A stretch of DNA of 64,000 bases from the NCBI GenBank assembly GCA_001295865.1, contig LJHW01000005.1, positions 1 through 64,000 on the forward strand, given 5' to 3'. Within the stretch, counting starts at the first letter, position 1. Each line of letters opens with the position of its first letter. The notes below the pieces were generated by a model that was not told the DNA's origin, made no database searches, and saw nothing but the letters and a program-made list of their open reading frames with translations. Shown here one piece after another: positions 9,457 through 17,506 of the stretch. The DNA comes from a beta proteobacterium AAP65. GTDB taxonomy: Bacteria > Pseudomonadota > Gammaproteobacteria > Burkholderiales > Burkholderiaceae_C. The position numbers and the translations under genes are program-made.

Positions 9457-10593
9457 ATGAGCACCACCCCCACCCCGAGCGCAACGCCGATGACGGCACC
9501 GATGACCTACGAACAGGCGGGTGTCCAGTACGACCTGATCGACCCGCTGAAAGTGGCGGCGCAGCGGGCCGCAGCGTCCACCGCCAGCCACCTGAGCAGC
9601 CACGGTTTCGGCGAGGTGGCGGCCTCGCGCGGTGAATCGGCCTATGTCGTGGATGTCGGGCCGTTCTACATGGCCAGCATCGTCGAGTGCCTGGGCACCA
9701 AGACGCTGGTGGCCGACGAGATGCAGCGCCTCACCGGCAAGAGCTACTTCGCCGGCATCGCCCAAGACACCATCGCCATGGCCGTGAACGACCTCATCAC
9801 CGTGGGCGCCACGCCGCTGGTGGTGCAGGCCTACTGGGCCGCGGGAGGCAGCGAATGGTTCACCGACGCCCAGCGCGCGGGCGCCCTGGTGGAAGGCTGG
9901 AAGGCCGCCTGCGACGTCTGCCAGGTGGCCTGGGGCGGCGGCGAGACGCCGGCGCTGGCCGGCATCGTCGAAGCCGGTCGCATCGACCTCGCGGCCTCGT
10001 GCACCGGCCTCGTCAACCCCAAGCCGCGGCTGACGCTGGGTGAAAAACTGGGCCCCGGCGATGCCATCGTGCTGCTGGCCAGCAGCGGCATCCACGCCAA
10101 CGGCCTGAGCCTGGCGCGCAAGTTGGCCGAGCGCTTGCCGCAGGGCTACCTGACCGAGATCGAACCCGGCCTGACCTACGGCGAGGCGCTCTTGGCGCCC
10201 ACGACGCTGTACTCGCCTGTGACCGAAGCGCTGTGGGCCGCCGGCGTGCCCGTGCACTACGCCGCCAATATCACCGGCCACGGCTGGCGCAAGCTGCTGC
10301 GCCACGCCAAGGCGCTGACCTACCGCATCCACACCGTGCCGCCCGTGCCCGCTGTGCTGCGTTTCATCGCCGAGCAGGCCGGGCACGACGCCGAAGAAGC
10401 CTACGGCACGCTCAACATGGGCGCGGGTTTTGCGCTGTTCGTGCCGGCCAGCGAAGCGCAGCGCTGCGTCGAGGTGGCGCGGGGTGCCGGCGTGGCGACC
10501 TGGGTGGCGGGCACGGTGGAAGCCGGCGCGAAAGAGCTGCTCATCGAGCCGCTGGGCGTGCGCTTCAGCGGCGAATCATTGCAATTGCGCTGA
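9457..10593 (+). CDS. purM: Phosphoribosylformylglycinamidine cyclo-ligase (AIR synthetase)
   Basis: PurM closes the imidazole ring in purine synthesis, making AIR from FGAM with ATP. The 378 aa protein is slightly longer than the usual 345-350 because of an N-terminal extension before 'MTYEQAGVQYDLIDPLK'. Family blocks: 'VGPFYMASIVECLGTKTLVADEM', 'GIAQDTIAMAVNDLITVGATPL', 'WGGGETPALAG', 'SSGIHANGLSL' and 'NITGHGWRKLLR'. Methionine 13 or 16 could be the true start, but the predicted promoter spacing supports 9457. It stands alone, divergent from dnaX and followed by the SRP RNA gene. Confidence 0.95.
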   Translation: MSTTPTPSATPMTAPMTYEQAGVQYDLIDPLKVAAQRAAASTASHLSSHGFGEVAASRGESAYVVDVGPFYMASIVECLGTKTLVADEMQRLTGKSYFAGIAQDTIAMAVNDLITVGATPLVVQAYWAAGGSEWFTDAQRAGALVEGWKAACDVCQVAWGGGETPALAGIVEAGRIDLAASCTGLVNPKPRLTLGEKLGPGDAIVLLASSGIHANGLSLARKLAERLPQGYLTEIEPGLTYGEALLAPTTLYSPVTEALWAAGVPVHYAANITGHGWRKLLRHAKALTYRIHTVPPVPAVLRFIAEQAGHDAEEAYGTLNMGAGFALFVPASEAQRCVEVARGAGVATWVAGTVEAGAKELLIEPLGVRFSGESLQLR

Positions 10594-10618
10594 GTGGGGC
10601 GGGCCAGCGCGGCTCGCC

Positions 10619-10624
10619 TACAAT
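10619..10624 (+). promoter_or_regulatory. Predicted -10 (TACAAT) of the SRP RNA gene
   Basis: TACAAT ends 7 nt before the predicted 5' end of the SRP RNA at 10632, the normal -10 to start distance. The -35 region is GC-rich and not recognisable. Confidence 0.5.
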
Positions 10625-10631
10625 GCGTTCC

Positions 10632-10725
10632 GCCGGGCCTCCCCGCATGGAAGCGCGCCCAACCGGGTCAGGTGGGGAACCAAGCAGCCCTTAGCGTTGC
10701 AACCAGTGCCGGGGTCAGGCTCGGC
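10632..10725 (+). ncRNA. ffs: Bacterial signal recognition particle 4.5S RNA
   Basis: The RNA core of the signal recognition particle, which binds Ffh. The sequence folds as one long hairpin: GCCGGGCCT (10632-10640) pairs with AGGCTCGGC (10717-10725). Inside it, CCCCG pairs with CGGGG. The apex has the conserved domain IV: GGTCAGG on the 5' side, a GGAA tetraloop closed by GG/CC, and AAGCAGCC on the 3' side. These are the Ffh-binding symmetric and asymmetric loops. Length near 94 nt fits the small bacterial SRP RNA without an Alu domain. End points are estimated from the stem and could be a few nt longer. Confidence 0.92.
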
Positions 10726-10771
10726 ACCCTCCCCTCGCCCCAGAGCGGCGCCCACCCCGGTCCGCAGCCGC

Positions 10772-13168
10772 TCAGGCCTGGCCCTTGGCGAACGCGGCCG
10801 TGGCTTGGTCGCGCAGCGCGCGCAGCAGGCTGAGTTCAGCCTCGCCCACCACGATGCTGCCCGCCTCCGCCTTGTCGGCGTAGATCAGGCCGATGGGCTG
10901 CCCCTTGAGCATCAGCGGCAGCAGCAGAAAGGTCGGCGCGTTCACCTTCTGCCGGTACCAGGCCGGCAGGCGGTTGGCCACAGTCTTGGCGTCGCTCACC
11001 AGCAGGTCGGCGCCCTTGGCGCACAGCACGCCGAAAAGATCGGTGGTGGCCGTGGCATCGGGCTGGATGCGGAAGGCCGCGCTGAGTTCGCTGCCCCCGG
11101 GCCCCAGCGCAATGCGGCCCACCAGGCGGGGCTGCCCCACCTCGCGCAGGCACAGCACCACGTGGCGGAAACCCATGGCCTTGTGCATGGCATTGAGCAC
11201 CATGGGCAGCACCTCGCCCAGGCGCATCGACTTGCTCGCCAGCGCAACGCGCAGCTCGTCCAGCGATTTCGCCATCAGGCCTTGCGCGTCGGCGGCCGGC
11301 AGCACCAGCGTGGTGGCCTCGTCGCCGCGCAGCGGCATCGCTTCGCTGACCTGGGTGTCTTCCAGCAGGCGGCGTGCCGGCGCGCCTGGGGCCACGTTCA
11401 CGCCCATGGCTGCGGCCAGGGCGTTGAGGTGCACGCGCGTGGCATAGGCCGCCGTCACCATGTCGCGCGGGCTGAGCCCGAGCGCCGGGCCGTAGATCTC
11501 GGCTGCACGCAACAAGGCGCTGGCTTGCACCTCGCCGTCGCTGCCCAGCATGGCGTCAGACATCGCGTTGGCTGCGCGCGCCAGCCAGCGAAGTCGCTCG
11601 GCGCCGCGCGCCACGGCCTTGGCTGGCGAGGGGCCGAGCGGTGCGCGCATGGCGGTCTGCAGGCTGTCGGGCAGGCCCCAGGCCTGCGCCACGCCGGCGC
11701 CGAGTTCGTCCAGGCTCAGGCCCAGCACGCGCTTGGCCGCGGCCTCGCGTGCCAGGTGCGAAGCGGCCGAGGTGAGGTCGCCGCGCAACGATTGCCTGAT
11801 CTGGATTGCCTCTTCCGGCAGGTAGCACTCGGTCAGCAGCCGGCCGAGGTTCTGGAACATCGCGCCGATGAAGGCTTCTTCGCCTTCACGCACGGAGGTC
11901 GTCATCTCGTCGGCCAGCGTGCCGGCCATCAGCGCCCGCAGGAACTCTTCTTTCAGCAGCGCGGCATGGGCCTTGTCGCTCATGTGCTCGAGCAGCACCA
12001 CGGACAGCGCCATGTTGCGGATGCCCGCAAAACCCACCAAAGCCACGGCGCGAGACACCGTGGCGATGCCACCGCCGGCCGCCGCCGAGAAGTGGGCCGT
12101 GTTGACCATGCGCAGCAGCTTGTTCGTCAGCGCCACGTCCTTGAGGATCTCGTCGCTGAGGGCCTTGAGGCTCTCGGTCTCCGAGGTGGCCACCTTCTGG
12201 ATGCGCACGATGCTGCTGCCCAGCGCCGGGAAATCGGTCTTGTGGCGCATGCGGCGCAACAGGAACTCCAGCGTCGCGTGGCTGCTGCCGGCGTCGGGCT
12301 CGGCCGCGCCTTGCGGCTGCAGCCAGGCCTGCAGCGCGGTCTGCATCGACCGTGCGCTGTCGTAGCGCGCGGCAATGTCGCGCGTGATGGCGCGTTGCAC
12401 GATGCCGCGCAAGGTCTCGTCGACCTTGGCGCTTTCGGGCAGCACGAGGTCTTCGCGCTGCACACGCTCCACGGCGCGGTAGGGGTCGATCTCGCGCAGC
12501 AGCGGCACACCCGCCAGCAGTTCGCCCAGCATCACACCGGCGGCGAACACGTCCATCGCCGGCACCGGCGCCGCGCCGCGTGCGGCCTCGGGCGAGATGT
12601 AGCCGGGCGTGCCCATGATGCGGCCTTCGTTGGCGTCCAACACCAGCGTGGCGCCGCGACGGCCGCCAGCGCGGCGCGGCGGCGCCACGCGGCCGGCGAT
12701 GCCGAAATCCATGACGCGCGCACGCCCGTCGCTGCCCAGCAGGATGTTCGAGGGCTTCAGGTCGCGGTGCACGATGCCCTGCTCGTGCGCAGCGGCCAAC
12801 GCGTCCAGCACGCCGATCATCAGCTCGACGGCCTGCTTGGCCGGCATCGGCGGCTGGCCGCGGCGGGCCTGGGCCAGCGTGGGCCCTTCGACATACTCAA
12901 ACACGAGATAAGGCTGGCCGTCGTGCTCGTCGGCCTCGAAAACCGGCACCACGTTCGGGTGGCTCAGGCGGCTGACGGCGCGGGCTTCGTGCAGCCACAG
13001 GTTCACGGCGTCGGCATCGGCCTCGGCGTCCATGAGTTTGAGGGCCACTTCGCGGTCGAGCCGCGGGTCGTGCGCCAGCCACACACGTGCCTGTGCGCCG
13101 CGACCGAGTTCGCGCAGCAGTTCGAAGCGGGCCAGGCTGCCGTAGCCGGCGCTGGTGGCCGCGCTCAC
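10772..13168 (-). CDS. Ser/Thr protein kinase with HDOD and GAF-like domains
   Basis: A 798-aa three-part protein. Residues 14-285 form a Hanks-type kinase with every key motif: G-loop 'LGRGAQARVW', lysine 44 in 'VALK', 'HRDLKPSNIL' (134-143), 'DFG' (154-156) and 'GTPGYISPE'. Residues about 310-520 are an HDOD domain (HD-related output domain lacking metal ligands), with 'LLRMVNTAHF', 'AVALVGFAGIRN' and 'FIGAMFQNLGRLL'. Residues about 630-795 resemble a GAF domain. No membrane segment is seen, so it is probably cytosolic. Its start overlaps the stop of the upstream kinase-like gene by 4 bp (ATGA), so the two are translationally coupled. Function is unknown; HDOD-kinase fusions are thought to signal in stress or motility control. 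Confidence 0.85.
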   Translation of the reverse strand: MSAATSAGYGSLARFELLRELGRGAQARVWLAHDPRLDREVALKLMDAEADADAVNLWLHEARAVSRLSHPNVVPVFEADEHDGQPYLVFEYVEGPTLAQARRGQPPMPAKQAVELMIGVLDALAAAHEQGIVHRDLKPSNILLGSDGRARVMDFGIAGRVAPPRRAGGRRGATLVLDANEGRIMGTPGYISPEAARGAAPVPAMDVFAAGVMLGELLAGVPLLREIDPYRAVERVQREDLVLPESAKVDETLRGIVQRAITRDIAARYDSARSMQTALQAWLQPQGAAEPDAGSSHATLEFLLRRMRHKTDFPALGSSIVRIQKVATSETESLKALSDEILKDVALTNKLLRMVNTAHFSAAAGGGIATVSRAVALVGFAGIRNMALSVVLLEHMSDKAHAALLKEEFLRALMAGTLADEMTTSVREGEEAFIGAMFQNLGRLLTECYLPEEAIQIRQSLRGDLTSAASHLAREAAAKRVLGLSLDELGAGVAQAWGLPDSLQTAMRAPLGPSPAKAVARGAERLRWLARAANAMSDAMLGSDGEVQASALLRAAEIYGPALGLSPRDMVTAAYATRVHLNALAAAMGVNVAPGAPARRLLEDTQVSEAMPLRGDEATTLVLPAADAQGLMAKSLDELRVALASKSMRLGEVLPMVLNAMHKAMGFRHVVLCLREVGQPRLVGRIALGPGGSELSAAFRIQPDATATTDLFGVLCAKGADLLVSDAKTVANRLPAWYRQKVNAPTFLLLPLMLKGQPIGLIYADKAEAGSIVVGEAELSLLRALRDQATAAFAKGQA

Positions 13169-14964
13169 CGTGCTGCCCTCGACACCGATGCGGCCGTCTC
13201 TGCAGGCCCGAGCGGCGCCGGCGCCGTGGCTTGAACGCTCAAGGGGCTGATGGCCTGAACCTGCAGCGCGGCCTGCAGCTCACGCACGCCGAAGTTGAAG
13301 AGGCGCCCGTAGCGCGAAACCACACGCGTGAGCCCCTGCACCACGCGCGAGGCCGGTTGCGCCAACGCGTCCACGGCTTCGTTGGCACAGCTGCCCAGAA
13401 TGCGCAGCAGGTCGTCATCGGTGTCGGGCGTGCGCGGGTTGGTGGCCACCGGCTGGCGCCGCACCATGGCGAGCACGGCGTCGTCCAGGCCCCAGTAGCG
13501 CGCCACTGCGGCCCCTATCGATTCGATGTCGGTGCCCAGCACCGCGAAGGCCGCGCCTTCTTCGCTCATGCCCGGTTCTTCGTTCTCGCCCTCGCGCGCG
13601 GGCGGGGCGGGCTGCATGAGGCGGCGAATCTGCTGCGCTTCATCCGGAAAGTGGTAGTGCACAACAAGACGCCCGAGGTTCTGCAGCAGGGTGATGAGGT
13701 AGACCACTTCGGCGTCGTAGCCGGCCGGGCGCAGCACCAAAGCCACGCGCGCGGCGCGCCGGCAGCGTTCGAAGAGGCGCTGCAGCTCGGCCGCACCGGC
13801 GTCGTTCAGCGGCCCGGGCCAGGGGCGCAGGGCCAACGCCGCGCGCCGCACACCGTCCAGGCCCAGCATGGCGATGGCACGGCGCACCGTCAGCACCGGA
13901 CCGCTGCCCGAAATCTGCGCGCCGCGCACCTGCGCCGAGTTCACCAGGCGCAGCAATTCGAAGGACAGCGCCATGTCTTCGAGCACCGCCTCGGCCAGCT
14001 CGATGGTGCGCTCGCGTTCCATCATGGCCACGCGGGCAGCCTGGTCGGCGCCGCCGGGCGAAGCAGGCAGCACGCCGGCGGTGCGCAGCTTGTCGGCGAG
14101 CAGTGCCAGCGGGCCGCCACCGGTGCTGGATTCGGTGTGCTGCCAGCCTTCCAGCGCGCGCAGCAACGTGCGGGCGTTGCGGTAGCGCTGGCGTTCCTGG
14201 CGGTCGGTGGCGCGGTTGACGATGGCGCGCAAAGGCTCGGGCACCGGCTGCGCGGTGGTCCAGGGCAGGCGCACGATGTCGCGGCCCAGCGGCGGGAGCC
14301 GCGCGATCACGCGGCCGACGTCGGGCTCTTCCAGCGCCGGCTGGCCGCACAGCAAGGTGTAGAGCACCAGGCCGCAGCCCAGCACATCGCGTTCGGCGGC
14401 TTCGCGCTGGCCGCGCAAGCCACTGCTTTCGGTGCCTGCTGCAAGCGCGGTGCCCAGCATCTCGCTGGCCACGCCCAGGCCGGCCACACGCACCTGCCCG
14501 CTGTCGCTGACCAGCAGCAGGTGCGGCTGCACATCGTGGTGGCCGATGCCGGCCTCGTGCGCGTAGGCCAGGCCCTGCAAGGCCTGCGTGACCCAGGCCG
14601 CGGCCTCCAGGCCCGGCAGCCCGCGGGCCGACATCTTTTCGGTGAGCGTGGCGCTGTCACGCGGGTCGTAGGCCACGTAGGGCCAGCCGTCCTGCACGCC
14701 GGTCTCCACCACGGCGGCGAGCTGCGGGTGGTTCAGGCGCGAGGCCTGGCGCACGGTCTGCTGCCAGCGTTCCATCGCGGCGGCATCGGTGGGCTGCACA
14801 CGCGGCAGCACCAGCATCAGCTCCTGGCCGCTGCGCGGGTCGGCCACACGCCAGGCCATCGTGCGCTCGCTCTTGCCCAGCAGCCGCAAGAGCTGCATGC
14901 GGCCGAACCAGCGCACGGCAGCGCTGCGGGCCGGAGCGGAAGAGTCAGAAGGTGACGGTGGCAT
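13165..14964 (-). CDS. Pseudokinase-HDOD protein
   Basis: A 599-aa protein from ATG 14964 (MPPSPSDSSAPARS); an open frame allows 15012. The N-terminal 260 residues align by order of motifs with the kinase encoded just downstream but have lost the catalytic residues. The VALK lysine is replaced ('LMLVLPRV'), HRDLKPSN reads 'HHDVQPHL' (142-149) and DFG reads 'GLG' (162-164). Residues about 330-540 are an HDOD domain with 'LLRLVNSAQV', 'AIAMLGLDGVRR' and 'LITLLQNLGRLVVHYHF'. The same architecture and 4-bp overlap with the active kinase suggest a regulator or scaffold for it. No GAF-like part is present. Confidence 0.8.
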   Translation of the reverse strand: MPPSPSDSSAPARSAAVRWFGRMQLLRLLGKSERTMAWRVADPRSGQELMLVLPRVQPTDAAAMERWQQTVRQASRLNHPQLAAVVETGVQDGWPYVAYDPRDSATLTEKMSARGLPGLEAAAWVTQALQGLAYAHEAGIGHHDVQPHLLLVSDSGQVRVAGLGVASEMLGTALAAGTESSGLRGQREAAERDVLGCGLVLYTLLCGQPALEEPDVGRVIARLPPLGRDIVRLPWTTAQPVPEPLRAIVNRATDRQERQRYRNARTLLRALEGWQHTESSTGGGPLALLADKLRTAGVLPASPGGADQAARVAMMERERTIELAEAVLEDMALSFELLRLVNSAQVRGAQISGSGPVLTVRRAIAMLGLDGVRRAALALRPWPGPLNDAGAAELQRLFERCRRAARVALVLRPAGYDAEVVYLITLLQNLGRLVVHYHFPDEAQQIRRLMQPAPPAREGENEEPGMSEEGAAFAVLGTDIESIGAAVARYWGLDDAVLAMVRRQPVATNPRTPDTDDDLLRILGSCANEAVDALAQPASRVVQGLTRVVSRYGRLFNFGVRELQAALQVQAISPLSVQATAPAPLGPAETAASVSRAAR

Positions 14965-15177
14965 GGCAAGGCAATTGAAACCCGAGGCCGCGGCCCGCCA
15001 AGGCCGGAACAACGCGGTTTAGGGCCTGCAGTTCGGCGGCAAAGGCCGTGGTGCAGGCTATCGCTGCGATCGTCATTGCCAGGGCTGGGCGCCGGTGGCA
15101 GCCGGAGGTGATGTGACAAAATCCAGAATGCTGCATGTGCGCTTGGCAATGCTTGGCCCGCAGCCCCGGAGACCCCC

Positions 15178-15507
15178 ATGAGCAGTGAACTGATCAAACA
15201 CATCACCGACGACTCCTTCGACAGCGACGTGCTGGCCGCCGACAAGCCCGTGCTTGTCGACTACTGGGCCGAGTGGTGTGGCCCCTGCAAGATGATCGCG
15301 CCCATCCTCGATGAGGTGTCGAAGGCCTACGAAGGCCGTCTGCAGATCGCCAAGATGAACGTCGACGAGAACCGCGACGTGCCTGCCAAGTTCGGCATCC
15401 GTGGCATCCCGACGCTGATGATCTTCAAGGGAGGCCAGCTCGCGGCCACCAAGGTAGGTGCGCTCAGCAAGGCGCAACTCACCGCCTTCATCGACAGCCA
15501 CCTATAA
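15178..15507 (+). CDS. trxA: Thioredoxin 1
   Basis: A 109-aa cytosolic disulfide reductase. The active site is '[11 protein letters not shown]' with the CGPC pair at residues 33-36. The cis-proline loop is '[11 protein letters not shown]'. Size and sequence match TrxA of beta-proteobacteria. Start ATG 15178 is preceded by a GGAG ribosome site in 'cccggagaccccc'. It is immediately upstream of rho, the usual order in this group. Its TAA stop overlaps the predicted -10 of rho. Confidence 0.97.
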   Translation: MSSELIKHITDDSFDSDVLAADKPVLVDYWAEWCGPCKMIAPILDEVSKAYEGRLQIAKMNVDENRDVPAKFGIRGIPTLMIFKGGQLAATKVGALSKAQLTAFIDSHL

Positions 15508-15508
15508 T
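15503..15508 (+). promoter_or_regulatory. Predicted -10 (TATAAT) of rho
   Basis: A perfect TATAAT that contains the trxA stop codon TAA (15505-15507). The -35 region is weak. It would start a rho transcript near 15515 with a leader of about 200 nt. Confidence 0.45.
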
Positions 15509-15516
15509 CTTCGTCA

Positions 15517-15544
15517 CCGGCCGGCGCCTTGAGGTGCTGGCCGG
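15517..15544 (+). promoter_or_regulatory. 12-bp hairpin at the head of the rho leader
   Basis: CCGGCCGGCGCC and GGTGCTGGCCGG pair fully (two G-U pairs) around a TTGA loop. No T-run follows, so it is not an intrinsic terminator. It would form the very 5' end of a transcript from the TATAAT just upstream and may protect it, or may act in Rho autoregulation. It could also stabilise the trxA 3' end. Confidence 0.5.
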
Positions 15545-15712
15545 CTGACCCGCCACCCGCTTGCCCCGCCAGCCCACGCTGGCGCGAACAAGGCCCACAC
15601 AAGGCCCGCAGCGTTGGTTCGGCGCCAACCACCCGCGACATGCGCCTGCATCCGGCTCGCCCGAGACCGGTGCCTCCCACGCGCAACGCATCTGCCCCCG
15701 AGGGTGCCATCC

Positions 15713-16978
15713 ATGCACTTGTCCGAACTGAAGGCCCAGCACGTTTCCGAGCTCATCACGATGGGCGAAGCGCTGGAGATCGAGAACGTCGCCCGCCTGC
15801 GCAAGCAGGAACTGATGTTCGCGATCATGAAAAAGCGCGCCAAGGCCGGCGAGCAGGTTTTCGGCGACGGCGTGCTCGAAGTGCTGCCCGACGGCTTCGG
15901 CTTCCTGCGCAGCATCGAGGCCAGCTACATGGCCAGCACCGATGACATCTACCTGAGCCCGAGCCAGATCCGGCGCTTCAACCTGCACACCGGCGACATG
16001 GTGGAAGGTGAAGTGCGTGTGCCCAAGGACGGTGAACGCTACTTCGCGCTGGTCAAGGTCGACCGCGTGAACGGCGTGACGCCCGAGGAGAGCAAGCACA
16101 AGATCATGTTCGAGAACCTGACGCCCTTGTTCCCCAAGGAGCAGTTCAAGCTCGAGCGCGACAACTTCAAGGGCGAAGAGAACGTCACCAGCCGCATCAT
16201 CGACCTCATCGCGCCCATCGGCAAAGGCCAGCGCGCGCTGCTGGTGGCGCAGCCCAAGACCGGCAAGACGGTCATGATGAAGCAGATCGCCCACGCGCTG
16301 GTGGCCAACCACCCCGAGGTGCACCTGATCGTGCTGCTGGTCGACGAGCGGCCTGAAGAAGTGACGGAGATGGTGCGCGGCGTGCGCGGCGAGGTCATCA
16401 GCTCCACCTTCGACGAACCCGCCGCCCGCCACGTGCAGGTGGCCGAGATGGTGATCGAGCGCGCCAAGCGCCTGGTCGAGCTGAAGAAAGACGTGGTGAT
16501 CCTGCTCGACAGCATCACGCGCCTGGCCCGCGCCTACAACAACGTGCTGCCGAGCTCGGGCAAGGTGCTGACCGGCGGCGTCGACGCCAACGCGCTGCAG
16601 CGCCCCAAGCGCTTCTTCGGCGCGGCGCGCAACGTCGAAGAAGGCGGCAGCCTCACCATCATCGGCACGGCGCTGATCGACACCGGCTCGAAGATGGACG
16701 AGGTCATCTACGAAGAGTTCAAGGGCACGGGCAACTGCGAGATCCACCTCGACCGCCGCATGGCCGAGAAGCGCGTTTACCCGTCCATCCTGATCAACAA
16801 GAGCGGCACGCGTCGTGAAGAGCTGCTGCTCAAGCCGGAGATCCTGCAAAAGAGCTGGATCCTGCGCAAGCTGCTCTACAACATGGACGAGATCGAGGCG
16901 ATGGAGTTCGTGCTCGACAAGATGAAGCAGAGCAAGAACAACCTCGACTTCTTCGACATGATGCGCCGTGGCGGTTGA
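15713..16978 (+). CDS. rho: Transcription termination factor Rho
   Basis: A hexameric RNA helicase that ends transcription. The 421-aa protein starts at ATG 15713 ([15 protein letters not shown]). The N-terminal RNA-binding cold-shock-like domain has '[10 protein letters not shown]' and '[16 protein letters not shown]'. The ATPase core shows Walker A '[14 protein letters not shown]', Walker B '[16 protein letters not shown]' and the Q/R loops '[16 protein letters not shown]'. The C-terminus 'FFDMMRRGG' is normal. The frame is open upstream, but the leader there does not resemble Rho. Neighbours trxA and rpmE are the conserved ones. Confidence 0.98.
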   Translation: MHLSELKAQHVSELITMGEALEIENVARLRKQELMFAIMKKRAKAGEQVFGDGVLEVLPDGFGFLRSIEASYMASTDDIYLSPSQIRRFNLHTGDMVEGEVRVPKDGERYFALVKVDRVNGVTPEESKHKIMFENLTPLFPKEQFKLERDNFKGEENVTSRIIDLIAPIGKGQRALLVAQPKTGKTVMMKQIAHALVANHPEVHLIVLLVDERPEEVTEMVRGVRGEVISSTFDEPAARHVQVAEMVIERAKRLVELKKDVVILLDSITRLARAYNNVLPSSGKVLTGGVDANALQRPKRFFGAARNVEEGGSLTIIGTALIDTGSKMDEVIYEEFKGTGNCEIHLDRRMAEKRVYPSILINKSGTRREELLLKPEILQKSWILRKLLYNMDEIEAMEFVLDKMKQSKNNLDFFDMMRRGG

Positions 16979-16993
16979 CGCTGCGCGCTGATA

Positions 16994-16999
16994 TATAAT
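16994..16999 (+). promoter_or_regulatory. Predicted -10 (TATAAT) of rpmE
   Basis: TATAAT sits in the unusually AT-rich stretch 16989-17010 just after rho. A TTGACG at 16975-16980 overlaps the rho stop but is only 13 nt away, too close for an ideal -35. The predicted leader is about 100 nt and contains the palindrome at 17060-17076. Confidence 0.45.
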
Positions 17000-17059
17000 C
17001 TTGGGTTTTTCGCCGTCGGCACTGAGGCCTGCGGCGAGGTTTCAGCCCCCCGGCAAGTG

Positions 17060-17076
17060 CGTTGCACGGTGCAACG
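17060..17076 (+). promoter_or_regulatory. Palindrome in the rpmE leader
   Basis: CGTTGCA-CGG-TGCAACG is a perfect 7-bp inverted repeat with a 3-nt centre, 29 nt before the rpmE start codon. It could be a protein-binding operator or an RNA hairpin near the ribosome site. Type B L31 genes are often under Zur control, but this motif is not a Zur box I can confirm. Confidence 0.4.
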
Positions 17077-17104
17077 TGGCTCCCGAACAGCAAAGAGGCA
17101 TGTG

Positions 17105-17365
17105 ATGAAAGACGGCATACACCCGAACTACCGCGAGGTCTGCTTCCAGGACCTGTCCAACGGTTTCAAGTTCGTGACGCGTTCCTGTGCGCCCACGCGC
17201 GAGTCGATCAAGCTGGAAGACGGCCGTGAGCTGCCGCTCATCAAGCTGGAAACCACCAGCGAAACGCACCCGTTCTACACGGGCACGCAGAAGAGCGTGG
17301 ACAACCTGGGCGGCCGCGTCGAGAAGTTCCGCAACAAGTTTGCGCACCTCAAGAAGACCGCTTGA
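17105..17365 (+). CDS. rpmE2: 50S ribosomal protein L31, type B
   Basis: An 86-aa protein starting [16 protein letters not shown]. It lacks the zinc-binding CxxC pairs of type A L31 and has the type B marks: the insertion around '[25 protein letters not shown]' and the tail '[10 protein letters not shown]'. It is part of the large subunit at the 30S bridge. ATG 17105 is preceded by 'AGAGGCATGTG', with GAGG as ribosome site. Downstream of rho, as in many beta-proteobacteria. A strong terminator follows. Confidence 0.95.
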   Translation: MKDGIHPNYREVCFQDLSNGFKFVTRSCAPTRESIKLEDGRELPLIKLETTSETHPFYTGTQKSVDNLGGRVEKFRNKFAHLKKTA

Positions 17366-17400
17366 GGCCGTGGCCATCGGCCACCTTCCGCAACATCAAA

Positions 17401-17422
17401 GGCAGCTTCGGCTGCCTTTTTT
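17401..17422 (+). terminator. Intrinsic terminator after rpmE
   Basis: GGCAGC-TTCG-GCTGCC (17401-17416) followed by six T (17417-17422). The UUCG tetraloop and U-run make a textbook Rho-independent terminator, 35 nt after the rpmE stop. Confidence 0.92.
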
Positions 17423-17506
17423 GTCGCTGTTTCCACCCATGTTGTCGAAGCTCGGAGCTGCGCTGCGACAGCCTGGCGATGGCCCTTCGCTAGCATCGCC
17501 CCTGCC

